Below are positions 23,535 to 34,492 of a DNA stretch of 64,000 bases, piece by piece. A model generated the notes under the pieces. The model made no database searches, was not told the DNA's origin, and saw nothing but the letters and a program-made list of their open reading frames with translations. Location: assembly GCA_963921425.1 (NCBI GenBank), contig OY992832.1, positions 15,784,835 through 15,848,834 of the forward strand, in the 5' to 3' direction. The stretch comes from Dryas octopetala. Taxonomy: Eukaryota > Streptophyta > Magnoliopsida > Rosales > Rosaceae. The position numbers and the translations under genes were made by a program. Each line of letters begins with the position of its first letter. The first letter of the stretch is position 1.

Positions 23535-24954
23535 ATGAAAATGGCGAGGATTCCGGTGAGGTTTCAGAGAGTTGCGGCGGCGTTTGACGAGGTGGCTCGG
23601 ATGAGGCTCTGCGAGAGCAGCGGGAGCGAGCACTCGGCGGCGGCCGCAGGGGAGGAGAGCTTGGCGGACTTGTCGGACCTTGTCAAGTCTTTCATTGAAA
23701 GGGGTGGCGGAGAAGGGGATATTGATGCTGAAGAGATATTACAGCATGAGAAGGAACAACTTGACCAAGAATCGGAGGGTTATTTGTCTGATAATTCAGA
23801 GACCAAAGACACCTTACAAACTCTGCTTGATAAAAATCGAGATGGTGCTGATGATGATGTGAAGCAAAGCATTGTTGCTCAGGTTGAAGCTGTTTCCGAG
23901 ATCATTGGGGACAGGTCGTCCAGAGGTTTCAAACGCAGGTTCATGACTCATTTGCGTGAGAAGGGTTTTGATGCTGGTGAGTCAATTCAATTTTGCCTTC
24001 TTTTAATTGCTTGTAATTTAGAATTCAGCTGGTTAGTTCAATTAGAATCCAAGATTGAACAACTATAGTTCCATCTTCTTGACTACAAAAAGGTCACAAA
24101 TTTGAAAGGTATAAACGAGTTGATCAGGAGGGTTATATTATACCCAAAAAAGCAAGACTAGTTCACTTATCAAAAGGGGGATTCAATTTGTTCGTATGCT
24201 AGAAAAATCCCAACTTCCCAATTGGGTTTTCAATATCATATTGCCTATAATTTAGGCCCTGAGTAAAATTTGGGTCTCCCCTGAGTAGAAGGCCTAATGG
24301 TACTTTTTTGAATGACTGTTTCAACATAAATTTTGGCACCATTACTACTTACTAGTAGTAGTTCTTGAACAACAGCTGCTTAAGCATTGAGAATTGTTGA
24401 GATTTGTTACTAATATTATGCATCCAAATTAATGTCTAGGCCTGTGCAAATCAAAGTGGGTGAAATCCAGTCGTTTTCCAGCAGGGGACTACGAATTCAT
24501 TGATGTCAATGTCAAAGGGACTCGTTACATTGTCGAACCATTCTTTGTTGGTGAATTCGACATCGCTCGTCCCACAAATCGATACACTTCATTACTCAAC
24601 ATCTTCCCAACAATATTCGTCGGAGAAGTTGAGGAGCTGAAGAAGATTGTAAGACTGATGTGCACAGCCATCAAAAAGTCCATGAAGAGCATGGAGATGC
24701 CAATGCCTCCATGGAGAAGAAATGGGTACATGCAGGCCAAGTGGTTTGGTTCCTACAAGCGCACAACAAATGCAGTTCCAGCCAACAAGGCCTTGGAAGT
24801 CAATGAGAGTAGTTTTGGTGTGAAGACATCACTTGGGTTTGAGGCTTTGCCTACAGAGTCTGGTTACTATTGCAGAGATGATTTTGCTGCCAAGAATGGT
24901 TTGAGAATTGGCCATTTGACTGCTGCTTTTCAGGGCAAAGGCATAGGCATATAG
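23535..24954 (+). CDS. DUF506 / PDDEXK-like protein, 318 aa
   Basis: A member of the plant DUF506 family (PD-(D/E)XK-like fold, biochemical role unsettled; some Arabidopsis members influence root-hair growth). Two exons, 23535-23976 and 24440-24954, are joined within a Gly codon by a GTGAGT...TAG intron. The N-terminus has the family start ARIPVRFQRVAAAF, followed by an acidic linker (residues 40-105). The conserved core begins near residue 118, and the block at 164-193 carries YEFID, the V-E-P-F-F strand and a GEFDIARPT motif, where the PDDEXK-type acidic residues Glu180, Glu186 and Asp188 sit. A W-K-S/R-rich segment with MPPWRR follows. There is an alternative ATG two codons downstream. Confidence 0.9.
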
Positions 24955-26437
24955 ACTTCAGGCAGTTGTAGTTGTGATAATGGCATTCCTCTTATAGAAA
25001 TTAGAAGCAATAGCATAGCATTCATTTGTTTTGTTCTAGTTTTTTGCTAATATGGATTTTTGAGATTGTGAATTTTTGGCTTCTGTCCTTATGGACTGGT
25101 GTGATTGTAAAAACCCATCTGTTTTTTTTTAGAAGACAAAATTTGTAAAATACCCATATTATTATTTTTTGAATAAATGTATGAATTTTAATTTGTAAGT
25201 TACTAAGATTTTGAAGTTAATTTTAATAAAAGATCTTTTCAAGTTCAATTAATGTGGATAATATGTATGGAAAAAATGAAAATGAATATAGGCACCGATA
25301 GACGCAAACAGCTGGGGATCTCAAAGCATGTTTGCCTGGAAAGTGACCCAATGAAACACACTGTTGATTTCAGAGAAGGGTCTCAAGAAAAGGCTAAATC
25401 CTATGCCATTTCACTCCTCTCCCCTTCTCATATTGTTCATTCAATACACCAAAAATGAAAGTCAAGAAAAAACAATAAAAGAAATGTGAGAAGCTCGGTA
25501 AGCAGATCCGTCGACAGAGATTTGTAGAAATCTCACAACGACCGGCCAGTAAACCTCTCAACGGTTCGATTTAGCTACAGCCACTATGGCAAATTCAAGA
25601 TCAAGGGTACTGGTTCTAACCCTTCTCTTGGTACATGTAGCAAGAGAAACACAAAATCATACATGAAAATTAGAGAGAAAGAGAGAAGCTTTTTTTGCAC
25701 TCTAACTTATGAAAGCGACCGAAATCTGAATGAAACGCTAAACGGCCAAAGAGAGCTATGGAGAGACCGAATGTGATGGACCTTCAAACCCTAGGGGCTG
25801 CTAATTTATATTGAATGATGTTGAGTGGGGTGGAAGAGGATTAGATCTCAACCGCTTATCTGTGAAGCTAGGCATATCATCCGGTGCTACGGATGATGAT
25901 CTAGTACTATACAATCAATGTTCTATTGTTGGGTTTAGAAGGAGCTGTCAATCTGGGACCGTCCAATGGACATGGATCCTCTACCGTTTCTTTGGTGCCA
26001 GACTATACCAGGGTTTTAATCTCAACCCTCCAATATTATTATATGGCTAAGATCTTTTCACATTTCCCAACTTTTCATTTTACCACAATAATATTAAAAA
26101 TTAAAATTAAAATTAAAAAAACCCCATCAGCGGTCAGCCTATTGCCCATTTGCCCCTTTCTTTTTCTCTCTCTTCCCTGCAGCACTGGTTGCTGCGGAGA
26201 GACATCTATTTGCATAATTCACTTGGATTGGATATGGTTATATAAGATATTGCTTAATATGATTGGTTTTGGCTTGCTCACTTGGATTCAACTCTGGCGT
26301 GTTTTGCCCTGCAGCTTGATCAATTGCCCCTATCAGCTTCTCTTTGAGGTATTTTGTCAAACACCTTGCCCCCACCTGTAAGAAAATTATTGGATTGTTG
26401 GGGGAAGCTCATGGCTGTGGCAAAGGGTGAGTGGCGG
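24955..26437. other. Intergenic DNA with a diverged Mutator-like end and short ORF fragments
   Basis: The segment at about 25960-26085 resembles one arm of the Pack-MULE at 21990: GGATCCTCT, then an ACCAG block, TAATCTCAACCCTCC and ATGGCTAAGATCTT. I found no second arm, so it is a solo or decayed end. A 26-codon ORF with a signal-peptide-like start (MANSRSRVLVLTLLLVHVAR) opens at 25586, but no continuing exon is visible. The plus-strand stretch at 26160-26380 has a coding look (Cys/Pro-rich) but no recognisable family. Confidence 0.4.
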
Positions 26438-27106
26438 CAGAGGCGGATTCAGAGAATTAGTCAGGGGGCTTCTAGATATTTAAAAAAAAAAATAAAAATA
26501 ACAAAGATAATAAAAACTATAAAGCATAACAATTACCACAAAAATTCAAATATTTTATTTATAAAGTTTATACTTTATACGTACATTTATAATTGACCTC
26601 TACGAGTTTTCGTCTTTTGAAATGTTTTTATGATTGTATCATTATCAATCTCTTCCAAAATATCATTCTCTATATACAATCATGTTATCGTTTAATCACT
26701 CATCTGATTGTACAACTTACTATATTTCAAGTCAATTATAATTGTCAAAAAGCCTAAACAGTGCACATGGCCTAATCCATATAAATTAAGTTGCAAGTCA
26801 ATTATCAAAACCTACCATACTTCAAGAAATAATATGTTATTGTAAATGTTGTCTTTTCATACCTACAATAAGATTTGAGTTTTAAATGTAATTGCAATAT
26901 TATGAGTAGGTTTTATGATATAAGTATACGTGTGTAGGTATGTATATATGTACAGTTAACACTCTTTTATAAATTATAATCCTACTACATAGGGTTTTGA
27001 TCATTTATCAAAAGGGGATTTGTTGTCATTTAATAAATATATACAAATACAAATTTGAAAGTGAGTGGGGGGTTGAGCCCCTGGTCCTTAATTGGATCCG
27101 CCCCTG
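26438..27106. mobile_element. hAT-like non-autonomous element
   Basis: The ends are CAGAGGCGGATTCAG at the left and GGATCCGCCCCTG at the right, an imperfect inverted repeat of a kind common in small plant hAT-type elements. It encloses 669 bp of very AT-rich, non-coding DNA. No convincing 8-bp duplication remains, so it is probably old. Confidence 0.55.
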
Positions 27107-27115
27107 CCCATGCAA

Positions 27116-27425
27116 GCATATCGCCCATTAATCGCTTAGATATTTGAAACTAAACATAACCCATGACCCATCAAGCATAAGCAAATCTCATGAGAACCCA
27201 ACCCACCAAAAAATCAAAACAAATAACAAAAAGAAGTTATAAATATTATACAGAAATACAATATGTGTGTGTGTGTGTGTCTACATATTGGATGAAAACA
27301 AACCGTTTAAGCTGAAGGAGATCTCATTCCTTCTTCTCTGCTGTGCTTGGCGCCTCTCTATCTCTCTCTCATCCACGTACACATACATAACGAAAGGGGA
27401 TAACTTGTGAAGCAAGAGGGCTCGA
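27116..27425 (-). repeat. Decayed duplicate of the ceramidase upstream/leader region
   Basis: Blocks match the region upstream of the alkaline ceramidase in the same order and orientation. Examples are GAAACTAAACATAACCCATG at 27146 against GAAACTAAAAGTAACCCATA near 17382, and the stretch from AACAAACCGTT through GCTGAAGG-G-GATCTCATTCCT (27297-27345 against 17808-17857), continuing to the GGCTTGTGAG-like end. A TG repeat is inserted at 27264-27280. The hAT-like element lies directly where a ceramidase-like transcript would continue, and no ceramidase coding sequence is seen here. Confidence 0.6.
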
Positions 27426-28605
27426 GGAAGAGGGAGAGACTGTAAGTGACCGTCATCGTCAGGGATGGATCGACATCGGGGGTGAGGGTGGGTTGGCTGG
27501 GTTTGTTTGTTAATTTAATACCTCAATTTTACCTTGGATTTCAACTTTCCTGAGTTGTGTCAAGTTCAGTGATTTTGTAATTCTAGTAGAGGTTGCAAGA
27601 TTTCATTTAATAAATTAGATGAGCTACTCCGCACATATTTATAGGACATAAAAACTGAATATTGTTCTTGTAATAAAGTAGATAAGATGTTCAAGCTTTG
27701 ATAGTTTATAATATGCAATTTGAGTTCTCACAAAGTTGATATGGTATGTCTGTAATCAAGTTTGGTTTTTGAGGTTATACATTGACATGTTCTCTAGTGA
27801 GTGCTATTCTACTTAATTACTGATTGTTTTTTTGGTTCTTTTTGGTATTTCTCTGAATCTTATTGGGTTGGAAAGAGTTTCCAGCCATACATACATATTC
27901 GAAAACTCGTTATGCTACCATTCTTTATGATAAGATCTGGATTTATTCTATGCAAATAAGCAAGACTTGGTGAATAAATTGTTTTGTGAATGCTTTTGGT
28001 GTGTCTGGCCCTCTATTATTGTTCTAGAACCTGCATTAGTGCATGGTTGACTGAATCAAGCATCATCCTAATTATTTGGTGCAACTATGTTTATAAAATC
28101 AGTAGTGTTCCTCCCTCTTGCAAACTGGTGATGTGATCTTATGGTGGTAGACTATAGCTGCTGGAGGGAGAAAAAGATGGTTTGCCCTGGATAGTTAGGA
28201 AAGTAATTATCCATGCTCAGTCCTTTAGTTATTTAAACTCCTAACTCCAACCACAATAAAGTAGTCCCATTTGAGCTTGTAATATTGTGAATAATTATTT
28301 GTACTGGTGCTTGGAGAGAGTAAAACATTTGAAAAAAACGCACTACGCCTGGGTTCTATGATTCTTCATGCATTCTAATGGATTGTGGAAGATGTGTATT
28401 ATGAAGGATGACTCTAACAATAGTAATGATTTGAGTTCATTTTCTGGTAATGGTGGCCCAGGTTACCACCATAACATCGCTAGACTAAGTTTTCACTGTT
28501 GGAATGGGGGTAAATGGAGAGAATCAATTCAACTTTATTCATTATTTTGTTTCCTTTCATTTGGGTTTGCTGTTGAGTGATAGCTTTAGCTGTTTGACAA
28601 TGCAG
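27426..28605. other. Region upstream of the EAR-motif exons, exons not resolved
   Basis: The 5' exons of the following gene should lie here, or have been lost. An ORF at 28368-28580 (Asn/Ser/Gly-rich) could be part of it, but I found no frame-keeping splice to the exon at 28606. The rest is T-rich and intron-like. Confidence 0.35.
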
Positions 28606-29240
28606 ATTGCTGTACTAGAGGAACAGCAAAATGAGGCTGCAGAACAGGTTGAACATGAAGCTAACTTAATCGATCCCGAGCCTGTTGAAACAGAGGCAAC
28701 CCCCAAGGATGAAAATTTAGATGAAAAACCCGACATTAATGACATCCCCATGGAAGAAAATCAGGTGAAACATTTGCGCCTATTTTATGCTTGTCATATT
28801 TTCTAGCATTTCTTGTTTTGAGTTCTTGTAGGGAAGTATTGTCTATGCTGGAAACAAATGCTGATCATATGCATTGATGAATGTAGAAACCCTTAATTGA
28901 CTGATGACAAAGGACATTTTTTGCTGGTAGTTAAATTTGATGGTAAGGTTTGGTGCATAACCATTTCCAGTCCATCTGGACTTTCTTGTAGAGGGATTCC
29001 ATTTAAGTATCTTATTCTATATAAGAAATTGAGGAAAGCATATCAGTAGTAGCATTCTATGATGAGTCAATGGGGTTTTATTTCATTTTCTATTAGCATT
29101 AATGCTCAATTGAATTTTGGTTTCATTTTCAGGACAATAGTCAGATAGTATGCCAAGATCTGAGTGAAAGCACTTTGGACTTGAGTTTGGGCTTGAACGC
29201 ACATGACAGTGATAATGGTTCTGCTTTGAAAGCTGATTAA
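28606..29240 (+). CDS. C-terminal exons of an acidic protein with an EAR-like motif (partial)
   Basis: Two in-phase exons, 28606-28764 (53 codons) and 29133-29240 (35 codons plus TAA), have good acceptors (TGCAG, TTTTCAG) and a CAG/GTGAAA donor. The first encodes a very acidic Glu/Pro-rich segment with heptad-like spacing (IAVLEEQQNEAAEQVEHEAN). The second ends in a segment with LDLSLGL, which fits the LxLxL form of the EAR repression motif. No catalytic domain is visible. I do not recognise the family with confidence. By neighbourhood (ceramidase on one side, pyruvate carrier on the other) it may match the gene lying between those two in Arabidopsis. Start and 5' exons are missing from this model. 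Confidence 0.5.
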
Positions 29241-29506
29241 ATCAGAAATGGTTAGTTGAGTCAGTGGGTTCAAGTATTGTTGAGCCTATAATTGGAGGCA
29301 GGGCAGAACGTACAAGGACAAAGAGGAGCCATGGCCCTGCAAACTAAAAAAAAAAAAAATCAATTTATGTTTTTATGCCCAATATGTTGAGCATATTTGT
29401 CATTGTAAAACCTGTCGTCTTCTCTTCTATTCTTATCGTGAACATTAACAAATTCTTTAAATTTGAATTTTCATTAAATTAAATCAAATATCATAACTCA
29501 AACTTC

Positions 29507-29875
29507 GAGTTAATTACACTTACACTCCCTGAGGTTTATTGTGTTTTCACATACATCCCCTGGGGTTTCAATAATTACACATACACCCCCTGAGGTTTCA
29601 AAACTATTTCATATAACCCCCTATAGTGAGCAAAAAATGATGATAAATTATGCAAAAAAGCATGCTATAGGGTTAAATAGCCTAATAAGACTACTCAAGG
29701 TGTAAAGTCCAACCTCAATACAAATATTTTCATTTTTGTTTATTTATTTTTTTCTCTTGTAGGGGGTTATATGCAATAGTTTTGAAACCTCAAGGGATGT
29801 ATGTGTAATTTTTTAAACCCCAGGGGTGTATGTGAAAAGACGATAAACCTCAGGGGGTGTAAGTGTAATTAACTC
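29507..29875. mobile_element. Mutator-like MITE, GAGTTAATTA family copy 1
   Basis: A 369-bp element with inverted ends GAGTTAATTACACTTACAC and GTGTAAGTGTAATTAACTC. It is flanked by a perfect 10-bp direct repeat CTCAAACTTC (29497-29506 and 29876-29885). The arms contain repeated CCCCTGAGGTTT-type units. Non-coding. Confidence 0.85.
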
Positions 29876-29885
29876 CTCAAACTTC

Positions 29886-31051
29886 ACAACATCATTTGAA
29901 TAGTTAATCTTTATAATTATGGGTGATATGTGGTGGAAAAAAGTAATTTCATAAAAGAAAATGGGTCAAGAATCAAGTTACAAAATCATTGTGTCCAAGT
30001 AACCCCACTCTTTTGTTATATATTTTATATTTCTTTGTTTTTGATGCTTTTCTTAAGATAAATTGCTTTTGATGTCTGTCTTAGAGACTTAGAGTACTGT
30101 AAATGTCTTATTTTCTTTTCTATTGTTTGTGTGGCCCTTGCTACAAGATTTCCTGGCTCCACTCCTAGGGTTCAATGTAAATTATGCATGAATATGTTAT
30201 TGTGTTGAATTCAAATTAATGTCAAAATCACTAATATTTTTTTATCACAAACAATAAGCCCTAAGCAAGTGTTGGGAATCGGGATATAAGTTTGGTGACG
30301 CTAAACATTTTGCTAGTCCAACTAGCTAATGATCTAGCTGTATTTCTCTACACTTTGTCTATTTTTTATTTTATTTTGTTTTTTTTTTAGCAAGAAAACA
30401 ACTTTCCCACTTGCAAAACATCTTTAAGGGGTGAACCAATTTTTGGAATCAGAGTAACTATTAGTGAGCCTTTGTATACAAAAGTCTCTTAAGAGAATGC
30501 CCGCATGTTAGCTTAAAAGAAAACACAAAGTCCAGCCGTTGGATTAGATCCAACAATTTGGAACTAATTTAAACAAATCAGTGGGTTAAATTTGCATTTC
30601 GTGTCAAGTTTTTGGGTGATAAACTGACAATGAGAAGCAACCCCAGTTCTCACTGTTCACACACTATTCTCTTCCTAGACAATGCCCTTTAAGATTATGA
30701 ACTCCACATATGTGGATAATGAACTGCACATAGCAATAAATATTTGCTGCAAATGAAAACAATAATAAAAGAAATTAACAAGGAAATACAGAAAAAAAGA
30801 TTATTAACCAAACAAAAGTTTTTGGCTGTTCAACTGCCCACTAATTTTCAGTTGCTTTACCAGCATACTTTGACAATCAACAGAAAAGTGCAAATATGAA
30901 ATACCAACACCTAATCAAACATTACTATCCAAACCCTCCAAGAAGGCAACCATTCATCGCATGTAAGAAATCAAATTCAATACAAGGGAAGGAGGCAAGG
31001 CTACATGAGCCTTGTACCCATGAGAAGATGTCGTTAGGGCAATTTTCGTCA
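29886..31051. other. Intergenic DNA between the EAR-motif exons and the pyruvate carrier gene
   Basis: AT-rich; no gene recognised. The last 100-200 bp before 31052 are probably 3' UTR of the minus-strand carrier gene. Confidence 0.4.
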
Positions 31052-33258
31052 TCATTCTTCTGCAACAGCTGCTTCTGGCTCAGAGAAATAATCATGCCTG
31101 GAATATAGAAGGTTGTGTCATAGAGATGCCACATTCAAGGACAACTACATTTATATGTGAAACATTGATACAACACAAATTTTATTATGGGTTTCAATTA
31201 AAACCATTGGCACTGTTTACTGAATCATTTTGTAAGAGCTATATCCTTTTCCTTTTACTGAATCATCACCAAATTTCAACAACAAATAACATGAAATTGA
31301 ATGTACCTTATTTTACGTGAAAGTTGGTAGAGGCCTGTCCCTGCCATTGCTACATTCACACTAAAGAGATTCCAGTTCTTCTGCAATTATAAATTACAGA
31401 AACCAAACATCAAATTCAAGCAGACACTCCATCCAGGAAAGCTCCCAGAAGGAGAATAAAAAAGAAAACCAAGACTCATCGTTACATGACTAATAGTGTA
31501 CTACTACAAAGAGATATTGGGGGATGAGTGCAGGCACTTATCTTCTTTTACCTGCAACCAAGTCCCTGTTTCTGTTCTATTTTCTCATCAAAGTGCATGC
31601 ATGAGTAAACAGATATCCATTTGAAAGAAAAAGTTCAGATTGAACTCATGACCACAATTACGATCTACCACATCAATCATGTGAAGGAAACCTAAATTAC
31701 ATCACAGAGTGAGCATGCCAAATCTACACAAAATATGTATGTTCCCAGTTCACATGACCTACAAATTTGATAATAAATAACAAAAAGCTAATGATGGAAG
31801 GTGAAAACACAAGCTGCATATATGCACGCATTGTATGGACTATGCAACTAAAGTCAGTGTTAAATAGACTTCACATAAAAGTAGCTATGTGACACTCTCA
31901 GAGTCGGAGCTATTATCATCAATCTATGATCTTCTAGATGCAGGAACATTATATCCATATTTATACTTACCGGAGTGATAACAGTGCTATAGCGTGACCA
32001 TATAACTCCAGTGCATGCAACAGCTGGGTAACAACATTAGAATAAGAAAAACAGGAAAAAAAGAAGTGAGATAGATATAACATTGAGGTGACTCAATTTA
32101 TATCTCAAAAGGCTTGAACTAGTAAAAGAAAAATGACTCTGCGTACATTTACAGCAGTACTTCTGTAAAACATCAAACAGCATATATGGACAGACCTAAT
32201 TGCTGAGGATATGAAAGTTTTTCTGGCGGTTTAGCAAAGTCAACAGCATTAGCTATGCTGATTCCCCATTTAAAAGTGGGTGCCCAAAAATGAACTGCAA
32301 TAACAGAGTAGTTAATTAATATATACTATCAATACATAACAAATAGTATTAGAATAATAATCTTGTCAAACTATAAATCACAATTCAATAAGAAAAAGCT
32401 TGGAGTGATCTTAACCTACTGCGCTCTTGAACTAGTTCTATACAAAGCATTTATAGAGTGGTTTTAGGTGGCCTCTAAAGGGTAATTGAATTTTTTTGCA
32501 ATAATCAATGTAGCAGCCAACTTGGTTTCAACCAATGCTTTGTTCCATACAGCAAAACAAATTTTAAATGCAAATAAAATAAATGGATTGTAAAACTGAA
32601 CTTGTGAAAGCTACTTATAATCAATTGAAGTAATGCTTAGAAATCCAACTTCGAGTTCTGCTTTAAGGTCATTTCCATTAGGTTTTTTTAAATGCACTGC
32701 ACTTCACAAACTTGTTTTCCATAACGTTAACCCACTTTCAATTCTTAATAAATAAAGTAATTTGCAGCGAGCTTGATCAAAGTTTAAGTGCAAAAATAGA
32801 AACTTGAGCAATTTCAGCCTAAAAGAAACAACTACTCCTCCAACTTCTAATTTGTAGGATAAAACCCACAATTGGGTCTCTTTATTACAAAAATAGTTAA
32901 AAATGTGATTCATTTTGGGTTTTCGAACAAATCCCAATTCCCAAATAACCCGATTTAATATCTATCGAGCTGAGTCGTGAGTCAAAAATCAATCTTTTTG
33001 CTACGAAAAATGACCACGGTACTGAGGGACAAGTCAAGTTAATGACCAATCCAAAACAAACGATCTAAATCGCGCAAAACGGAAAATCAAATATGGAAGC
33101 TTGATAATTCGCATAAAAATCTTTAAATAATATGACAATTCGAATAAAAATATTTAAACAATATGATAATTTCGGATATTAGATTCGAGTGAATCTGACT
33201 CACTGGTTTTAGGGCCGGCCGGGTGATTCCACAACGCTTGGAACTTCGAAGTCGCCAT
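31052..33258 (-). CDS. MPC4: Mitochondrial pyruvate carrier subunit, 108 aa
   Basis: A small inner-membrane protein that pairs with a second MPC subunit to import pyruvate into the mitochondrial matrix. Five exons on the minus strand: 33204-33258, 32196-32294, 31971-32023, 31307-31380, 31052-31097; all GT-AG and frame-consistent. Family hallmarks are present: the N-terminal KFQALWNHPAGPKT segment, HFWAPTFKWGISIAN (residues 20-34), a PPEKLSYPQQ linker, the TGVIWSRYSTVITPKNW block and a final NVAMAGTGLYQLSRK helix. The length equals that of typical MPC2-type plant subunits. Assignment to MPC4 rather than a sister paralogue rests on position next to the thioesterase and ceramidase genes, so the number is tentative. 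Confidence 0.93.
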
Positions 33259-33431
33259 GGATCTTCTCTCTGTAGCTCTCTTCGCTCGCTCACAGTCAAA
33301 GACTAATATCTCCGCTGGATGATGCCAACTGAATGATGCCACGTCTGCAATCAAAAGTTTGCCGCTTTGCCTGACGACGGACGTCGCGAATAAATTTTAA
33401 AGCCGCCAGTGAAGAACTCGATTTTTAAAGC

Positions 33432-33797
33432 GAGTTAATTATATTTACACCCCGATATTTATCGTTTTTTCACATGTATTCTTTAAAATTTTAATAATTA
33501 CACATATACCCTCTGAGGTTTTAAAAATATTACATATAACCCCCTATATAAGATAAAAAATGATGAAAAATTATGCAAAAAAACATACTAAGGCGTGAAA
33601 TGGCTTAATAAAATTACTCAAGGTGTAAGGTCCAACTTCAATACAAATATTTTTTTTTTGTTTATTTATTTTTTTCTCTTGTAAAGGGTTATATGTAATA
33701 GTTTTGAAACCTCATGGGGTGTATGTGTAATTTTTTAAATTCCAGGAGTATATGTGAAACGACAATAAACTTGAGGGGGTGTAAGTGTAATTAACTC
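33432..33797. mobile_element. Mutator-like MITE, GAGTTAATTA family copy 2
   Basis: A 366-bp element with the same inverted ends and internal plan as the copy at 29507, more diverged at the left end. It is flanked by the 9-bp duplication TTTTAAAGC (33423-33431 and 33798-33806). It lies about 175 bp upstream of the pyruvate carrier start codon, within its likely promoter. Confidence 0.85.
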
Positions 33798-33998
33798 TTT
33801 TAAAGCTTACATTGATTTTTTCTTTTTAGAAATTTTAGAAACTAACCATTTTTTGTTTTTATTAAAGACATTTAAGTTATTTAACCACTTTCTTAATATT
33901 TTAAAATTTTGTCCAACCTGTAAAAATATTATTTAATGATATATTTATATTAGTATGATATAATATTAATAACATTTATTCATATTATGAAATAGAGA

Positions 33999-34245
33999 TA
34001 ATTAAGTTTGGATTCTTTAGAAAAATAATTTTTAAATAGAGATTAGAGATGTTTTAAAATTAATAAAAATTTTTTTTAATTTATAATAAAATTTTTTTAA
34101 ATTTATAATAAAATTTTTTTAAATTATAAGAAAATATTTTTAATTCATAATAAAGTATCTTTCGATTTGAAAGGTATTTTTCTCCCTATGGTATAGAATG
34201 AAATCGTAACTTAAAATTTTAAAGTTAAAACCTAATATAAAATCA
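33999..34245. repeat. Dispersed AT-rich repeat related to 19099-19480
   Basis: It shares the run from GGATTCTTTAGAAAAA through several TTTTTTTAAATTTATAATAAAA units to GTTAAAACCTAATATAAA with the block near 19099-19480, in the same orientation. It is probably an old transposon family; the ends are not defined. Confidence 0.5.
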
Positions 34246-34492
34246 TCAAAAAAAAAAACGCTCGGAGTATATTGTCCTTTGGCAACTCAAAAATCTTTTG
34301 TTGGACTGAAGCTGGGTTAAGTAGGTAGGTGGGACTGGTGGGAGATGGGCCTAAACTCTAAGACAGGAGTATATTGTTTTTGGGTCAAAGGAGTATATTG
34401 TCTTTTTCTTGGTTAAAGGAGTATATTGTCCTTTCACATATATTTCCCCCAAATTTGCGAGAGCCGAAAAGCTTCATGAATGATAATCAGGC

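Noticed and set aside
25586..25666. Short ORF with signal-peptide-like start
   Set aside because: Only 26 codons before a stop and no in-frame continuation by splicing that I could support; kept only as a note in the intergenic entry.
25971..26085. Full Mutator-like element related to the one at 21990
   Set aside because: Only one arm could be found and no 9-bp flank match, so it is not listed as a complete element.
30925..31134. 69-codon minus-strand ORF
   Set aside because: Alternative frame across the last exon and 3' region of the pyruvate carrier gene; the spliced frame ends at 31052.
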